Of a DNA stretch of 64,000 nucleotides, positions 47,447 through 57,006 are shown piece after piece. Under the pieces are notes generated by a model, which did not search any database, was not told the origin of the DNA, and saw only the letters and a program-made list of their open reading frames with translations. Numbering within the stretch: the stretch's first letter is position 1; each line of letters begins with the position of its first letter. This DNA comes from Cohaesibacter haloalkalitolerans (GTDB lineage Bacteria; Pseudomonadota; Alphaproteobacteria; Rhizobiales; Cohaesibacteraceae), in contig NZ_QNUM01000006.1 of NCBI RefSeq assembly GCF_003574655.1, forward strand, positions 372,001-436,000, read 5' to 3'. The translations under genes were made by a program, and so were the position numbers.

Positions 47447-50194
47447 CTATTCAGCTGCGGCGGTGGTCGAGCGGGCGTCTATTTTAGGTTCAATGGGAAA
47501 GCTACAGGTTACGCTCGTACCCTTTCCCTCGTTGCTGGCGATGGTCACCTTGCCACCATGCAGTTCGACAAAACTCTTGACGATGGAGAGGCCGAGACCG
47601 GCGCCACCACGGCCATTGCCGGAAGCCCGGCTTTCAAAACGGTCAAAGGCGGAATCGAGATAATTTTCCGGCATGCCACAGCCCTTGTCGCTGACCGTGA
47701 ACAGGATGTCCATCGGTGTCCGTTCTGCCACAATGGAGATATCTGAATCCGGGTCCGAGAAGGCAATGGCGTTGGAAATGAGATTGAACAGCACCTGCCG
47801 CACCCGCTTCTGATCGCCGGTGAACTCGCCCATATTCTCGGCAACCGATATGTCGAGACGGATGTTCTTTTCGGCAAGCCGGTCCTGCAGGCCCTCTGCT
47901 GCAGCCCGGATCGAGTCGACCGGGTCCACCTGATCAAGATCAAGCACGACGATGCCCGCATCGATGGTCGCCAGATCGAGAATGTCATTGACGATGGCCA
48001 GCAGCGACGAACTGGAGGTCATGATGTGGTCGGTATATTCGCGCTGGCGTTCGTTGAGCGAGCCGAAAGATTCGCTGGTCAGAAGCTCGGTGAAGCCGAT
48101 GATGTTGGTCAGGGGCGAGCGCAACTCGTAGGACACATGCTGGATGAAGGTGTTCTTGAGCTGGTCGGCGGCGAGCAGGGCTTCGTTGCGTTCCTGCAGG
48201 CTGCGTTCGACGGTGACATTGCCGGTGACATCGACAAAGGTCATCATGGTCGCGCCGTCGGGCAGCGGGATGGAGGCATAATCGAGGAACCGTCCGTCAA
48301 CGCATTCCATCCGGCCGATCACGCCCTCGCGCTTGTCTTCAAGGCCGACAACACTGCCGATGAGGGTCGCCCAGACCTTGGTGGAATCATATTTCCGGCG
48401 GCACAGTTCCAGCACGGCAGCCACATGGGGCTGGCCTTCGAGCTGATCATTCTGGAAGTCCCACAGGCGACTGAAGGCGGGGTTGGACATGCGCAAGCGG
48501 CCATCGGAACCAAACACCACGACGCCGTCGTTGAGATGGTCGAGCGTCTCGCTCTGCATGCGGATGAGGGCGTTGTAGCGTTTTTCAAGGTCCAGACGTT
48601 CGGTCACATTCTCGAAGATATAGATGACGCCTGCGTCCGGATTGGGAGCGGCAATGACGCGCAGCGACTGGCCGTCGGGCAGGTGCCACCAGTGCTCGTG
48701 TGCTTCCACGTCGCGATAGGAGGAAAGGAACTTCTTCTTCCACTCGTGGAAATTGGCCTGTTCCGGCAGGCTGCGGTTGATGCGCAGCTTTTCAAGGATC
48801 GCATTTTCGTCCGGATTGGTGTCAAGGAAGGCCGGGTCCAGCTTGAACTGGCTGCTGTAGGCGGCATTGTAGAATTGCAGCTGCTGTGAGGAATCAAAGA
48901 TCGCAACCGGCGTCGTCAACTGGTCCAGCGTGTTGGCATAGAACAGGTGCATGCGATCAAGGGCCTTCTCGGCGTCCTCCAGATCGGAAACGTCCGTTGC
49001 GATACCGACAGAACCCGGGTGCTGATAGATGTCCGTGACGTCGAAGATCTTGCGCTTGCCTTCCGCAATGATCGGCAGCCGCTTGACGGCCAGATCCTTA
49101 TTGCCACCCGACTGGCTACGGCGCTCGTGAATCTGAAGAACCGCCTCCCGGCCTCGCTGATCCAGAAGTTCGATCTGATCTTCAAGCACAGCCTCAAGGG
49201 ACTTGCCGTCGACGGCCCGCACATAGGCATCATTGGCCCATGTCAACTGGCCATCTTCATCGCGAGACCAGACCGGCATCGGCATGCTGTTGAGCAGGGT
49301 GGCAAGACGCGACAGTTCCTTGCGCTGGCGGGCGGCCTCATGTTCCATCCGCACACGGTCGTGCTCGTCGCCTTCCAGAATGCGCAGCTGGACGAGCGCC
49401 CGTCCGCCGGATGTGCGGCCACGAAATTCCACCAGATTGCCATTCAGCGTCTGGGCCGACTGGACAAAGCGCTGTCCGGTCGCGCGCAGGGTGCCGATGG
49501 CTTTTTCGATGTCCTGAACGCTGTCCACCTGTAGCCAGTTGCCAAAGGCCAGAATGGCGTTGCCGACCGGCACGAGATGATCGTTGGTCACCAGATTGCC
49601 GGTGACAATCGGCTGCTGGTCCTTGCCGTTCCAGATGATCAGCAACTGGTCGGTCGCGTTGAGAAGACTTTCGGAGCGATCCAGTTTGGTCTGCAATGTC
49701 TGGATGGCTTCCATGGCCGACATCAGGCGGGTGCGACTACGACGGCGCTCGCGGATGACAGCCCAGCCGGCAATCAGCACGAAAATCGCCAGAGCGCAGA
49801 TCAGTGCCAGCCCGAGCAGTTCCCACTGCATCGGATTGCCGCCGAAAGATTCGGTCAGGGAATTGGTCGGGCGTTCGATCAGTGCCGGGATTGACGGCAG
49901 CAACTCTCCGGCCAGCAGATTTTCGCTAGCGCCTTCCGCTTCGGGTAGGGACTGACTTGATACACCCGCCAGCACAATGACAGGAAGCGTCAGCGAGAGG
50001 GCAAGGGAAAGAGACAGGGACAGCGGCAGAGAGGTGAGAAACTGCGCCGGGTGCAGGAGGTTGGAAAGAAGGGAACTGGACAGGATTTCCGTTGCCTGTG
50101 CGTCGGTCTGGTCGTCCTGATCAGGCGTGCCGTCCGTAAAAGGATCGGGACGATGGGGTTTTGTTATGTTTCCGAACAGGCCGTTTTTCGGCAT
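47447..50194 (-). CDS. Membrane PAS-domain sensor histidine kinase
   Basis: A 915-residue membrane kinase. The N-terminal part has a Leu/Ser-rich membrane segment (LPLSLSLSLALSLTLPVIVL), a periplasmic stretch and a second helix (LLGLALICALAIFVLIAGWAV). Then come several PAS-like domains (WANDAYVRAVDG; FYNAAYSSQFKLD; MSNPAFSRLWDF). The transmitter has the phospho-acceptor His in FIQHVSYELRSPLTNIIGF, the N box NLISNAIAFSD, DKGCGMP and GGAGLGLSIVKSFVELHGG. No receiver domain is attached and no response regulator is adjacent. ATG at 50194 (MPKNGLFGN) has AAGGA upstream; an ATG at 50299 in frame is less well placed. Its place between the TsaE fusion and ahcY is seen in many Rhizobiales. Confidence 0.9.
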   Translation of the reverse strand: MPKNGLFGNITKPHRPDPFTDGTPDQDDQTDAQATEILSSSLLSNLLHPAQFLTSLPLSLSLSLALSLTLPVIVLAGVSSQSLPEAEGASENLLAGELLPSIPALIERPTNSLTESFGGNPMQWELLGLALICALAIFVLIAGWAVIRERRRSRTRLMSAMEAIQTLQTKLDRSESLLNATDQLLIIWNGKDQQPIVTGNLVTNDHLVPVGNAILAFGNWLQVDSVQDIEKAIGTLRATGQRFVQSAQTLNGNLVEFRGRTSGGRALVQLRILEGDEHDRVRMEHEAARQRKELSRLATLLNSMPMPVWSRDEDGQLTWANDAYVRAVDGKSLEAVLEDQIELLDQRGREAVLQIHERRSQSGGNKDLAVKRLPIIAEGKRKIFDVTDIYQHPGSVGIATDVSDLEDAEKALDRMHLFYANTLDQLTTPVAIFDSSQQLQFYNAAYSSQFKLDPAFLDTNPDENAILEKLRINRSLPEQANFHEWKKKFLSSYRDVEAHEHWWHLPDGQSLRVIAAPNPDAGVIYIFENVTERLDLEKRYNALIRMQSETLDHLNDGVVVFGSDGRLRMSNPAFSRLWDFQNDQLEGQPHVAAVLELCRRKYDSTKVWATLIGSVVGLEDKREGVIGRMECVDGRFLDYASIPLPDGATMMTFVDVTGNVTVERSLQERNEALLAADQLKNTFIQHVSYELRSPLTNIIGFTELLTSESFGSLNERQREYTDHIMTSSSSLLAIVNDILDLATIDAGIVVLDLDQVDPVDSIRAAAEGLQDRLAEKNIRLDISVAENMGEFTGDQKRVRQVLFNLISNAIAFSDPDSDISIVAERTPMDILFTVSDKGCGMPENYLDSAFDRFESRASGNGRGGAGLGLSIVKSFVELHGGKVTIASNEGKGTSVTCSFPIEPKIDARSTTAAAE

Positions 50195-50722
50195 CTTGCT
50201 CGTCCTTTCGCCGCTCCGAAAGACCGATTCCCGGTCGTTCATTCTTTCACCCGTCGCGCCACGCCTTCCCTCAGGAAGGGCACTGCGCATGATCGGCATG
50301 CACCGATCACTCTGCCCATTTGGTCCTTGAAGGTGCCCAACACACCATGACCGGAACGCACTTTCACACTCGTCTTTGCAGTAACAGCAGTCACGTCATT
50401 GGCAACCGGAATCCGGAAAAGACTCAGACTCCTCCATCGGCCCCTGAATGAAACAAACAGAGGAAAAGCCTCAGGCCCAACATATCGGATACTGCTTGAA
50501 ACTACGCCATTTCGGGATTTGAACCGGGGCCTCCTCCGATCCAAATCGAATCACTTTACATTAACCTTTCCGCGACTCGGGCAGAAGAGTCCGCGTGAAA
50601 ATTTGGCCAAAAAAAAGCGCCCTTTTCACATCGGAATAGGGGCGCTTCATTTCAAATGATTGCTGTTAAGGCGTTAACCCGTTGGATTTTCGCCATTCCT
50701 TAACATTTCGTTAAGGATGTGC
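50195..50722. other. Gap between kinase and ahcY, without a gene
   Basis: The gap holds the ahcY terminator at 50609-50647 and about 400 bases in which I see no coding signal. The kinase promoter should lie here. Confidence 0.5.
50609..50647 (-). terminator. Intrinsic terminator of ahcY
   Basis: On the minus strand AAGCGCCC and GGGCGCTT form an 8-bp stem with a 17-base loop and a run of eight T. It lies 76 bases after the ahcY stop. Confidence 0.88.
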
Positions 50723-52114
50723 TTAATAGCGGTAATGGTCCGGCTTGAACGGTCCTTCCACAGGCACGCCGATGTAATCGGCCTGTTCCTTGCTGAGCTT
50801 GGTCAATTTGACGCCCAGTTTTTCCAGATGCAGCATCGCAACCTTCTCGTCGAGAGCCTTTGGCAGCACGTAAACGTCCTTGCCATACTGGTCGTGACGC
50901 TGGAACAGCTCGATCTGGGCGAGGGTCTGGTTGGTGAAGCTGGCGCTCATCACGAAGGACGGGTGGCCGGTGGCGCAGCCAAGGTTGACCAGACGCCCTT
51001 CAGCCAGCACGATGATGCGCTTGCCATCGGGGAATTCCACTTCATCGACCTGCGGCTTCACATTGTGCCACTTGTAGTTTCTGAGCGCGCCGATCTGGAT
51101 CTCGCTGTCGAAGTGGCCGATGTTGCAGACGATGGCGCGGTCCTTCATGGCGCGCATATGGTCGTGGGTGATGACATCCTTGTTGCCGGTGGTGGTCACG
51201 AAAATGTCGCCCTTCGGAGCGGCGTCTTCCATGGTGACCACTTCATAGCCCTGCATGGAGGCCTGCAGGGCGCAGATCGGGTCGATTTCGGTGACCACGA
51301 CGCGGGCTCCCTGGGAACGCAGGGACTCAGCCGAACCCTTGCCCACGTCGCCAAAGCCGGCAACGACGGCGACCTTGCCGGAAATCATCACGTCGGTTGC
51401 GCGCTTGATGCCATCAACGAGGGATTCACGGCAGCCATAAAGATTGTCGAACTTGGACTTGGTGACCGAGTCGTTGACGTTGATCGCCGGGAAGGGCAGA
51501 TCGCCAGCCTTGGCCAGATGATAGAGACGGTGAACGCCGGTGGTGGTTTCTTCGGAAACACCGAGGATTCCGTCACGGATCTTGGTGAACCAGCCCGGGG
51601 TGGCCTTGGCGCGCTTCATGATCTGGGCCTTGACCACTTCCTCTTCCTCGTTGCCGGGGTTCGGGATGATCTCTTCACCGGCATCAGCCTTGGCACCGAG
51701 CAGAACATACATGGTTGCGTCGCCGCCATCGTCGAGGATCAGGTTCGGGCCTTTTCCATCCGGCCAGTCGAAGATGCGGTCTACATAGTCCCAGTATTCC
51801 ACGAGGCTCTCGCCCTTGACGGCGTAGACCGGCACGCCGGTGGCAGCAATCGCGGCGGCTGCGTGGTCCTGGGTGGAGAAGATGTTGCAGGTGGCCCAGC
51901 GCACTTCAGCGCCCAGTGCCGTCAGCGTCTCGATCAGAACTGCGGTCTGAATGGTCATGTGCAGGGAACCGGTGATCCGTGCGCCCTTCAGCGGCTGCGA
52001 CGGGCCATATTCGGCGCGGGTCTGCATCAGGCCGGGCATTTCGGTTTCGGCGATGGTAATTTCCTTGCGTCCCCAGTCAGCCAGGGACAGATCTTTGACG
52101 ACAAAATCAGCCAT
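50723..52114 (-). CDS. ahcY: S-adenosylhomocysteinase
   Basis: A 463-residue NAD-dependent enzyme that splits S-adenosylhomocysteine into adenosine and homocysteine, removing the product of methylation. Family features are [16 protein letters not shown], the substrate stretch [13 protein letters not shown], the NAD-binding [29 protein letters not shown] and the C-terminal KPDHYRY. GAGG stands seven bases before the ATG. The leader has two conserved-looking hairpins. Confidence 0.98.
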   Translation of the reverse strand: MADFVVKDLSLADWGRKEITIAETEMPGLMQTRAEYGPSQPLKGARITGSLHMTIQTAVLIETLTALGAEVRWATCNIFSTQDHAAAAIAATGVPVYAVKGESLVEYWDYVDRIFDWPDGKGPNLILDDGGDATMYVLLGAKADAGEEIIPNPGNEEEEVVKAQIMKRAKATPGWFTKIRDGILGVSEETTTGVHRLYHLAKAGDLPFPAINVNDSVTKSKFDNLYGCRESLVDGIKRATDVMISGKVAVVAGFGDVGKGSAESLRSQGARVVVTEIDPICALQASMQGYEVVTMEDAAPKGDIFVTTTGNKDVITHDHMRAMKDRAIVCNIGHFDSEIQIGALRNYKWHNVKPQVDEVEFPDGKRIIVLAEGRLVNLGCATGHPSFVMSASFTNQTLAQIELFQRHDQYGKDVYVLPKALDEKVAMLHLEKLGVKLTKLSKEQADYIGVPVEGPFKPDHYRY

Positions 52115-52131
52115 TGTAATACCTCAAGTCC

Positions 52132-52209
52132 TGGACCATACACTCGTGGACGGGTCCAATTGATCTCTGCGAGCAGGCCGGGCATCATCAGCGCCGGATT
52201 GCCTGCTCG
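52132..52209 (-). promoter_or_regulatory. Structured leader of ahcY
   Basis: Upstream of the ahcY start, two hairpins are seen. The distal one has 9-bp arms (CGAGCAGGC/GCCTGCTCG at 52170-52178 and 52201-52209) plus an inner CCGG stem; the proximal one has arms TGGACC/GGTCCA (52132-52137, 52153-52158). There is no T-run. It does not match the SAH or SAM-II riboswitch cores I know, so a control role is only possible. Confidence 0.35.
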
Positions 52210-52531
52210 ATTTTGCAACAGCTATACCCTGCATCGAAGTACAAGGCAATAAGGATATAAAGAATTCTTTATATGACTGAAGGGATATGATTGAGGGAGT
52301 ATGAAGCCGTTCATCGAAAGACCGGACGCCACCCGCTGGCCACTGCCTTATTGGCACCATTTTTGTGCAGCCATGATCAACCATTCGAAGGTCCGCACAA
52401 AAAGATCTTGAGTTCCCCGTCCGGGACCGCCAGCATTGTCCCGCCTTGGTCTGTCGACGTCATAACCGGTTTGCCAGCACCATATTTTTCTGGACAGACA
52501 CCACTATTGCCAAATTCAAGGAGAGCCACTC

Positions 52532-53239
52532 ATGAAACATTGCATCATTTCCGGAGCCAACAGAGGCGTCGGTCTGGCGCTCGTCAGTCATTATCTCGCC
52601 GAGGGAAACTGGCATGTCCATGCCTGCTGCCGCCAGCCGGAAAAGGCAGACGCCCTGCGCGCGCTGGTTCCGGCGAATCTTGGCCGGATCACGCTGCACA
52701 CGCTCGACGTGACCGATCAGGCTTCGGTTGACGCTCTGGCCGAGGCTCTGGCCAAGACTCTGGATGGTCAGCCGGTCGACCTGTTGATCAATAATGCGGG
52801 CATCAAGGGCAGCAAGCACCAGTCGCGGGATGACATGGATTATGATGCATGGGCCGAGACTTTTGCGGTCAACGCCATGGCACCTCTGCGGGTGACCGAA
52901 GCCCTGCTGCCCCAGCTCAAGGCCGCAGACGGTGCCAAAATCGCGACCATCTCCAGCCAGATGGGGGCCATCTGCAACGAGGGCACCGGGCAATATGCCT
53001 ATCGCTCGTCCAAGGCCGCCGTCAACAAGGTGATGTCTATCCTGGCTCAGGAAGTGGCCGCCGACGGACTGATCTGCATTCTCCTGCATCCGGGCTGGGT
53101 GAAAACCGACATGGGCGGACCATATGCCCAGATCACCCCTGCTGAAAGCGCAGCAGGAATCGCCGCCACCATTGAGAAGGCCACACAAGCCGACAATGGC
53201 GGCTTCTTCAAATGGAACGGCGAACCCCATGGCTGGTAG
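52532..53239 (+). CDS. Short-chain dehydrogenase/reductase
   Basis: A 235-residue classical SDR: the cofactor loop ISGANRGVGLALV at the start, NNAGIKG, the catalytic Ser in TISSQMGAI and YAYRSSKAA with the catalytic Tyr and Lys, then HPGWVKTDMGG. It resembles the CsgA/sniffer-like SDRs; substrate unknown. AAGGAG precedes the ATG. The next gene starts four bases after its stop. Confidence 0.9.
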   Translation: MKHCIISGANRGVGLALVSHYLAEGNWHVHACCRQPEKADALRALVPANLGRITLHTLDVTDQASVDALAEALAKTLDGQPVDLLINNAGIKGSKHQSRDDMDYDAWAETFAVNAMAPLRVTEALLPQLKAADGAKIATISSQMGAICNEGTGQYAYRSSKAAVNKVMSILAQEVAADGLICILLHPGWVKTDMGGPYAQITPAESAAGIAATIEKATQADNGGFFKWNGEPHGW

Positions 53240-53242
53240 ATC

Positions 53243-54040
53243 ATGATGGGAACCGCCTTTTTCATTCTCTCCAAGATTGTCGGCCTTTTGCTGCTGGTCG
53301 AGAGTTGGCTGTTTCTGGGCTCCCTGTTCAGCCTGATCGCGCTCTTCTCCGGTGCCATTGTGCCAGCCAAATGGCTGTTGGCGATCACCTTTGTCATTCT
53401 GGCGCTGGCCCTGTCTCCGTTGACGGATGTTGTGCTGGCACGGCTCGAGACCGCCTATCCGGCCAACCCTGACCTGACCGACGGCAAGCCGGTGGACGGC
53501 ATCCTCGTGCTCGGGGGCAGCATCATCACCAGCCACTCCGAACACTGGCAGCAGCCGGAATTCAACCACGCCGGAGAACGCATCACGGAAGCCGTCCGGC
53601 TTGCCCGGATGTTTCCTGATTGTCCGATCCTGATTTCGGGGGGCAACGCTTCGCCCCTTGATCTCGTGCTGGGCAACGATGGCGCCAGCGAGGCGGAAAT
53701 GACCCGTGACCTGCTGGTCGAAATGGGGGTGCCGTCTGAGCGTATCCTGATCGAGACCAAATCACGCAACACGGCTGAAAATGCTCTCTTTTCCTCCCGT
53801 CTCATGGGGGAGGACAGGCACAAACGCTGGGTTCTGATCACCAGCGGCTTCCACATGCTGCGCGCCATGAACAGCTTCGAGACGGCAGGCTGGACCGATC
53901 TCATTCCCGATCCGGTCGACCATCGCACCAACCTGTCCAGCCAGCCATTCAGCTGGTATCCCGGCGGCAAGCTCGAACGGGCAGATCTGACGATCAAGGA
54001 ACTGGTGGGCCTGCTGGCCTATTCCCTGACGGGGCGCTGA
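53243..54040 (+). CDS. DUF218 (YdcF/ElyC-like) membrane protein
   Basis: A 265-residue protein with two N-terminal membrane helices (FILSKIVGLLLLVESWLFLG and LLAITFVILALALSPLTDVV) and a periplasmic DUF218 domain: DGILVLGGS, ILISGGNAS, ETKSRNTAENALFSS and VLITSGFHMLRAM. Members such as ElyC and SanA affect cell envelope integrity and carrier-lipid use. Spacing of three bases after the SDR gene suggests one transcript. The exact role is not shown by sequence. Confidence 0.88.
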   Translation: MMGTAFFILSKIVGLLLLVESWLFLGSLFSLIALFSGAIVPAKWLLAITFVILALALSPLTDVVLARLETAYPANPDLTDGKPVDGILVLGGSIITSHSEHWQQPEFNHAGERITEAVRLARMFPDCPILISGGNASPLDLVLGNDGASEAEMTRDLLVEMGVPSERILIETKSRNTAENALFSSRLMGEDRHKRWVLITSGFHMLRAMNSFETAGWTDLIPDPVDHRTNLSSQPFSWYPGGKLERADLTIKELVGLLAYSLTGR

Positions 54041-54378
54041 TCGTCTGACGGGGCGCCGGTCTGCGGATTGCGCCCTTTCCTTCTTCTGCGTGCCTATTCG
54101 CGATGTCAGTCCCCCTTGCGGGGCTGTTGCGGATTGCTGATGCGCGGCTTCTGTTGCGTTTTGCAACCGGGTCTGTTTTTGTCAGTACATCGTTAAACCT
54201 AAAATCAGAACGGTTCGATTATCATTCTGTTAATCATGTTGCGTAACCGAATATTTTTTAAAACCAACTAATACTCACTCACTGGGACGGGATCGAATAA
54301 ACGGTATTCTGGGATGGAGTGTCTACCGGTGCGGCGATCATCTCCCGAGGTTTTCGGGAGTTAACAGGTATACAGTCA
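54041..54378 (+). promoter_or_regulatory. Presumed promoter region of the polysaccharide operon
   Basis: No gene is seen. The stretch 54170-54290 is AT-rich, which contrasts with both sides and fits a promoter. No -35/-10 pair is assigned. Confidence 0.35.
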
Positions 54379-55794
54379 ATGACAGAAACGGCTCAATTGC
54401 CCCTCTCGGGGATAAGGCTAAAAATCCGGCAACTGATGGGAAACAGGGACGCGCGTGGCATTTTCGGCACCATGGTGTTGAAGGTCGCGAGCGCCGGTAT
54501 TGCCTTTGCGCTGTTTTCATTGGCGGCCAACGCCGCCGGGGCCGAGGAATTCGGGCGCTTCTCCATTCTCTTTTCTGCCTTGTCGATTCTGTCGATCGTG
54601 GCGGCCTCCGGTCAGGAAATGCAGGTTGTCCGGTCCTGGAGTGAATATCTCTCCGACAACAGACCCGGTCTGGCGCTGGGAGCCCTGCGTTATGGATGGT
54701 ATGTCTCCATCGGGGGCGTCGTGTTCATTTGCACCCTGTTCTGGGTTGCGTTCGAAATGGACACCAACATTTTCAGAGAGACGATCAAGACAGGGCACAT
54801 GATGGCCTTTGCCTCCATAGCCTTTCTGGTTGGCAACACCCTTGCCCTCTACAGCTCACACGCCACGCGGGCGATTGTTGGCATCCGCATGGCCGATGGT
54901 CACTACGAGTTCACCTGGCGCGCATTTGCCGTGGTGTTCCTGATCATCAGCCTGTTTGTCGGCCATCCGGTTACCAGCACCGAAATTCTCGCTGTCTTTG
55001 CTCTTGGATTGGCCTTTGTGGTTGCCACCCAGGCCTTCGCCGTCAGCAAAGAGGTCAAAAAGCAGATCGGAGATGATGTCGTCGCTGACTATGATGTCAA
55101 GCAATGGACACCGCGCTCCGTTCGCTTCTGGCTGGCTTCCATCATGGAAGTTTCCAACCAGCATATGGAGGTCTTCATCATCGGCATGCTGCTTGATCCG
55201 ATCTCGGCAGGGGCCTATTTCGTGGCCGTGCGGCTGGCCAATGCCTTCGCGCTGGCGACCAGTGGCCTTTATACCTTCGGAACGCGGCGGGTGCCATCGC
55301 TCTATTTCTCACGCAACATCCCCGAACTCAAGCACACGTTGAACCTGATGGCAGGCATGAGCCTGATCGTCGTGCTTGTCGGCATGTCCGCCGTTGTCAT
55401 TGGCGGCGACTATATGCTGATGATTTTCGGGCGATCCTATGCCGACTATTACTGGATCTTCCTGATCCTTGCGATCGGAACGGGTATGACGGCGGCCAAT
55501 GGCGCAGCGCCTGCCCTTTTGATGCTGACCGGCCACGAGGGGCGCTATGTCACCATTGTCACGGCCTCGGTCATCTTGCGCGTCGCCGGTTTCTTCATCG
55601 TTGTGCCGCATTTCGGCATTCTGGGGGCGGCTGTGGTTTCCTGCGTGGTCATGGTCGTCATGGCCTGGCTGACCAATTATTTCTGCCGTAGCCTCACTGG
55701 CATGGATTCCTCCATCATGCGGTTCATCGTCGAGAGCAGAGATGAGCCGCCAACCCGGTTTCAAGAAGCAAATCATATTCCTGACAGCCAATGA
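54379..55794 (+). CDS. Polysaccharide flippase (Wzx/MOP-like)
   Basis: A protein of about 471 residues with 11-12 membrane helices, of the polysaccharide-transporter family. It starts with a soluble segment, then GIFGTMVLKVASAGIAFALF and EEFGRFSILFS, the typical first two helices. The C-terminal half has GILGAAVVSCVVMVVMAWL. It likely flips lipid-linked exopolysaccharide units across the inner membrane. The ATG at 54379 is preferred; a GTG at 54319 would add 20 residues. It opens the operon; its stop is nine bases before the glycosyltransferase start. Confidence 0.85.
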   Translation: MTETAQLPLSGIRLKIRQLMGNRDARGIFGTMVLKVASAGIAFALFSLAANAAGAEEFGRFSILFSALSILSIVAASGQEMQVVRSWSEYLSDNRPGLALGALRYGWYVSIGGVVFICTLFWVAFEMDTNIFRETIKTGHMMAFASIAFLVGNTLALYSSHATRAIVGIRMADGHYEFTWRAFAVVFLIISLFVGHPVTSTEILAVFALGLAFVVATQAFAVSKEVKKQIGDDVVADYDVKQWTPRSVRFWLASIMEVSNQHMEVFIIGMLLDPISAGAYFVAVRLANAFALATSGLYTFGTRRVPSLYFSRNIPELKHTLNLMAGMSLIVVLVGMSAVVIGGDYMLMIFGRSYADYYWIFLILAIGTGMTAANGAAPALLMLTGHEGRYVTIVTASVILRVAGFFIVVPHFGILGAAVVSCVVMVVMAWLTNYFCRSLTGMDSSIMRFIVESRDEPPTRFQEANHIPDSQ

Positions 55795-55803
55795 GGTACT
55801 CAT

Positions 55804-56982
55804 TTGACCAACATGGCCCAATCATTGACCGAAACGTCTCCGGATGCGACGGCTGAAGCTGCGCAGGCGGAACGCCCGATCAGGCTTCTCTTCATCCAGA
55901 CACAGGCCGAAAACGCCGGTGCACAGGAGATCTCCCGTCTGTTGGGGGAAGGCTTAACGCCCAAGGGCTATGACATCCATCACCTGTTTTTCTATCGCAA
56001 GACCGACGCTTTCGACGATGCCCCGGATACATCCTTTACGGTGGAGAAACGCCCGCGCAATCCCTTTGCGCTGCTCATGTTTCTGATCAAGCTGATCTTC
56101 CAGATCCGGGCATTGAAGCCGGATGTGGTGCTGACCTTCCAGCATTACGGCAATCTGTTCGGTGCCCCGGCGGCCCGCCTTGCCGGTGTGCGTCATGTCA
56201 TCGCCAATCAGGTCTCGGCTCAGGCGACCATGAACGACACCATTCGCCGCATCGACAAGCTCTGGGGCCGTATCGGGCTCTATGATGTCATCACGGTCAA
56301 CTCGGTCGATACCGCAGGGGAATACAAGGATTTTCCTGCTGCCTACACCCGGCGCATCATTCACGTGCCGCATGGGTTCAAGGACAAGAGCTCCCAGTTG
56401 AGCAAGGCGGAGGCTCGGGCCCGCTTCGGTCTGCCCGATGATGTCATCATGCTGGGGTCGGTCGCCCGACTGAACCGGCTCAAACGGCTGGATGTCGCCA
56501 TTCACGCCCTGACTTTCAACGAATGCTGGCACCTGGTCCTTGGCGGGCAGGGGCCGGATGAAATGCGCCTTCGGTCCGTTGCCCGCGACCTTGGCGTGGA
56601 AGATCGAACTCATTTCACGGGGGAAATGGAGTCCGAACAGGTTGGTGATCTGCTTGCCGCCATGGACATCTTTCTGTTTCCGACCGAGGCAGAAACCTTT
56701 GGACTTGCGGCTGTAGAGGCGGCTCAGGCAGGACTACCGATTGTATGTAATGACATTCCAGTGCTAAGAGAGGTTATGAAAACCGATCTGGGCCCCTGTG
56801 CCCTGTTTGCAGACAGCAATAATCCGGACAGCTATGCGGAACCGATCCGCAAGCTGCTGCGGGACAAGACGCTGGTCGATCAACTGACGGAAGCGAGCCG
56901 TGCGCTGAAGACCCTCTATTCCATGGGGGCCATGGTGGCGCGCTATGATCAGCTCGTATTGGATATGACCGAAGCGAACTAA
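55804..56982 (+). CDS. Glycosyltransferase family 4
   Basis: A 392-residue GT-B fold enzyme. The donor-binding half shows LGSVARLNRLKRLDVAIHAL, LVLGGQGPDEMRLRSVA and the E-x7-E motif in EAETFGLAAVEAAQAGLPIV. The acceptor half has LLFIQTQAENAGAQEISRLL. The start is probably TTG at 55804: GAGG lies seven bases before it, whereas the next ATG (55813) is too far from the site. It adds a sugar to the carrier-linked unit; the sugar is unknown. Confidence 0.88.
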   Translation: MTNMAQSLTETSPDATAEAAQAERPIRLLFIQTQAENAGAQEISRLLGEGLTPKGYDIHHLFFYRKTDAFDDAPDTSFTVEKRPRNPFALLMFLIKLIFQIRALKPDVVLTFQHYGNLFGAPAARLAGVRHVIANQVSAQATMNDTIRRIDKLWGRIGLYDVITVNSVDTAGEYKDFPAAYTRRIIHVPHGFKDKSSQLSKAEARARFGLPDDVIMLGSVARLNRLKRLDVAIHALTFNECWHLVLGGQGPDEMRLRSVARDLGVEDRTHFTGEMESEQVGDLLAAMDIFLFPTEAETFGLAAVEAAQAGLPIVCNDIPVLREVMKTDLGPCALFADSNNPDSYAEPIRKLLRDKTLVDQLTEASRALKTLYSMGAMVARYDQLVLDMTEAN

Positions 56983-57006
56983 TTCAAATTGGGGGATTCG
57001 AGGTCA

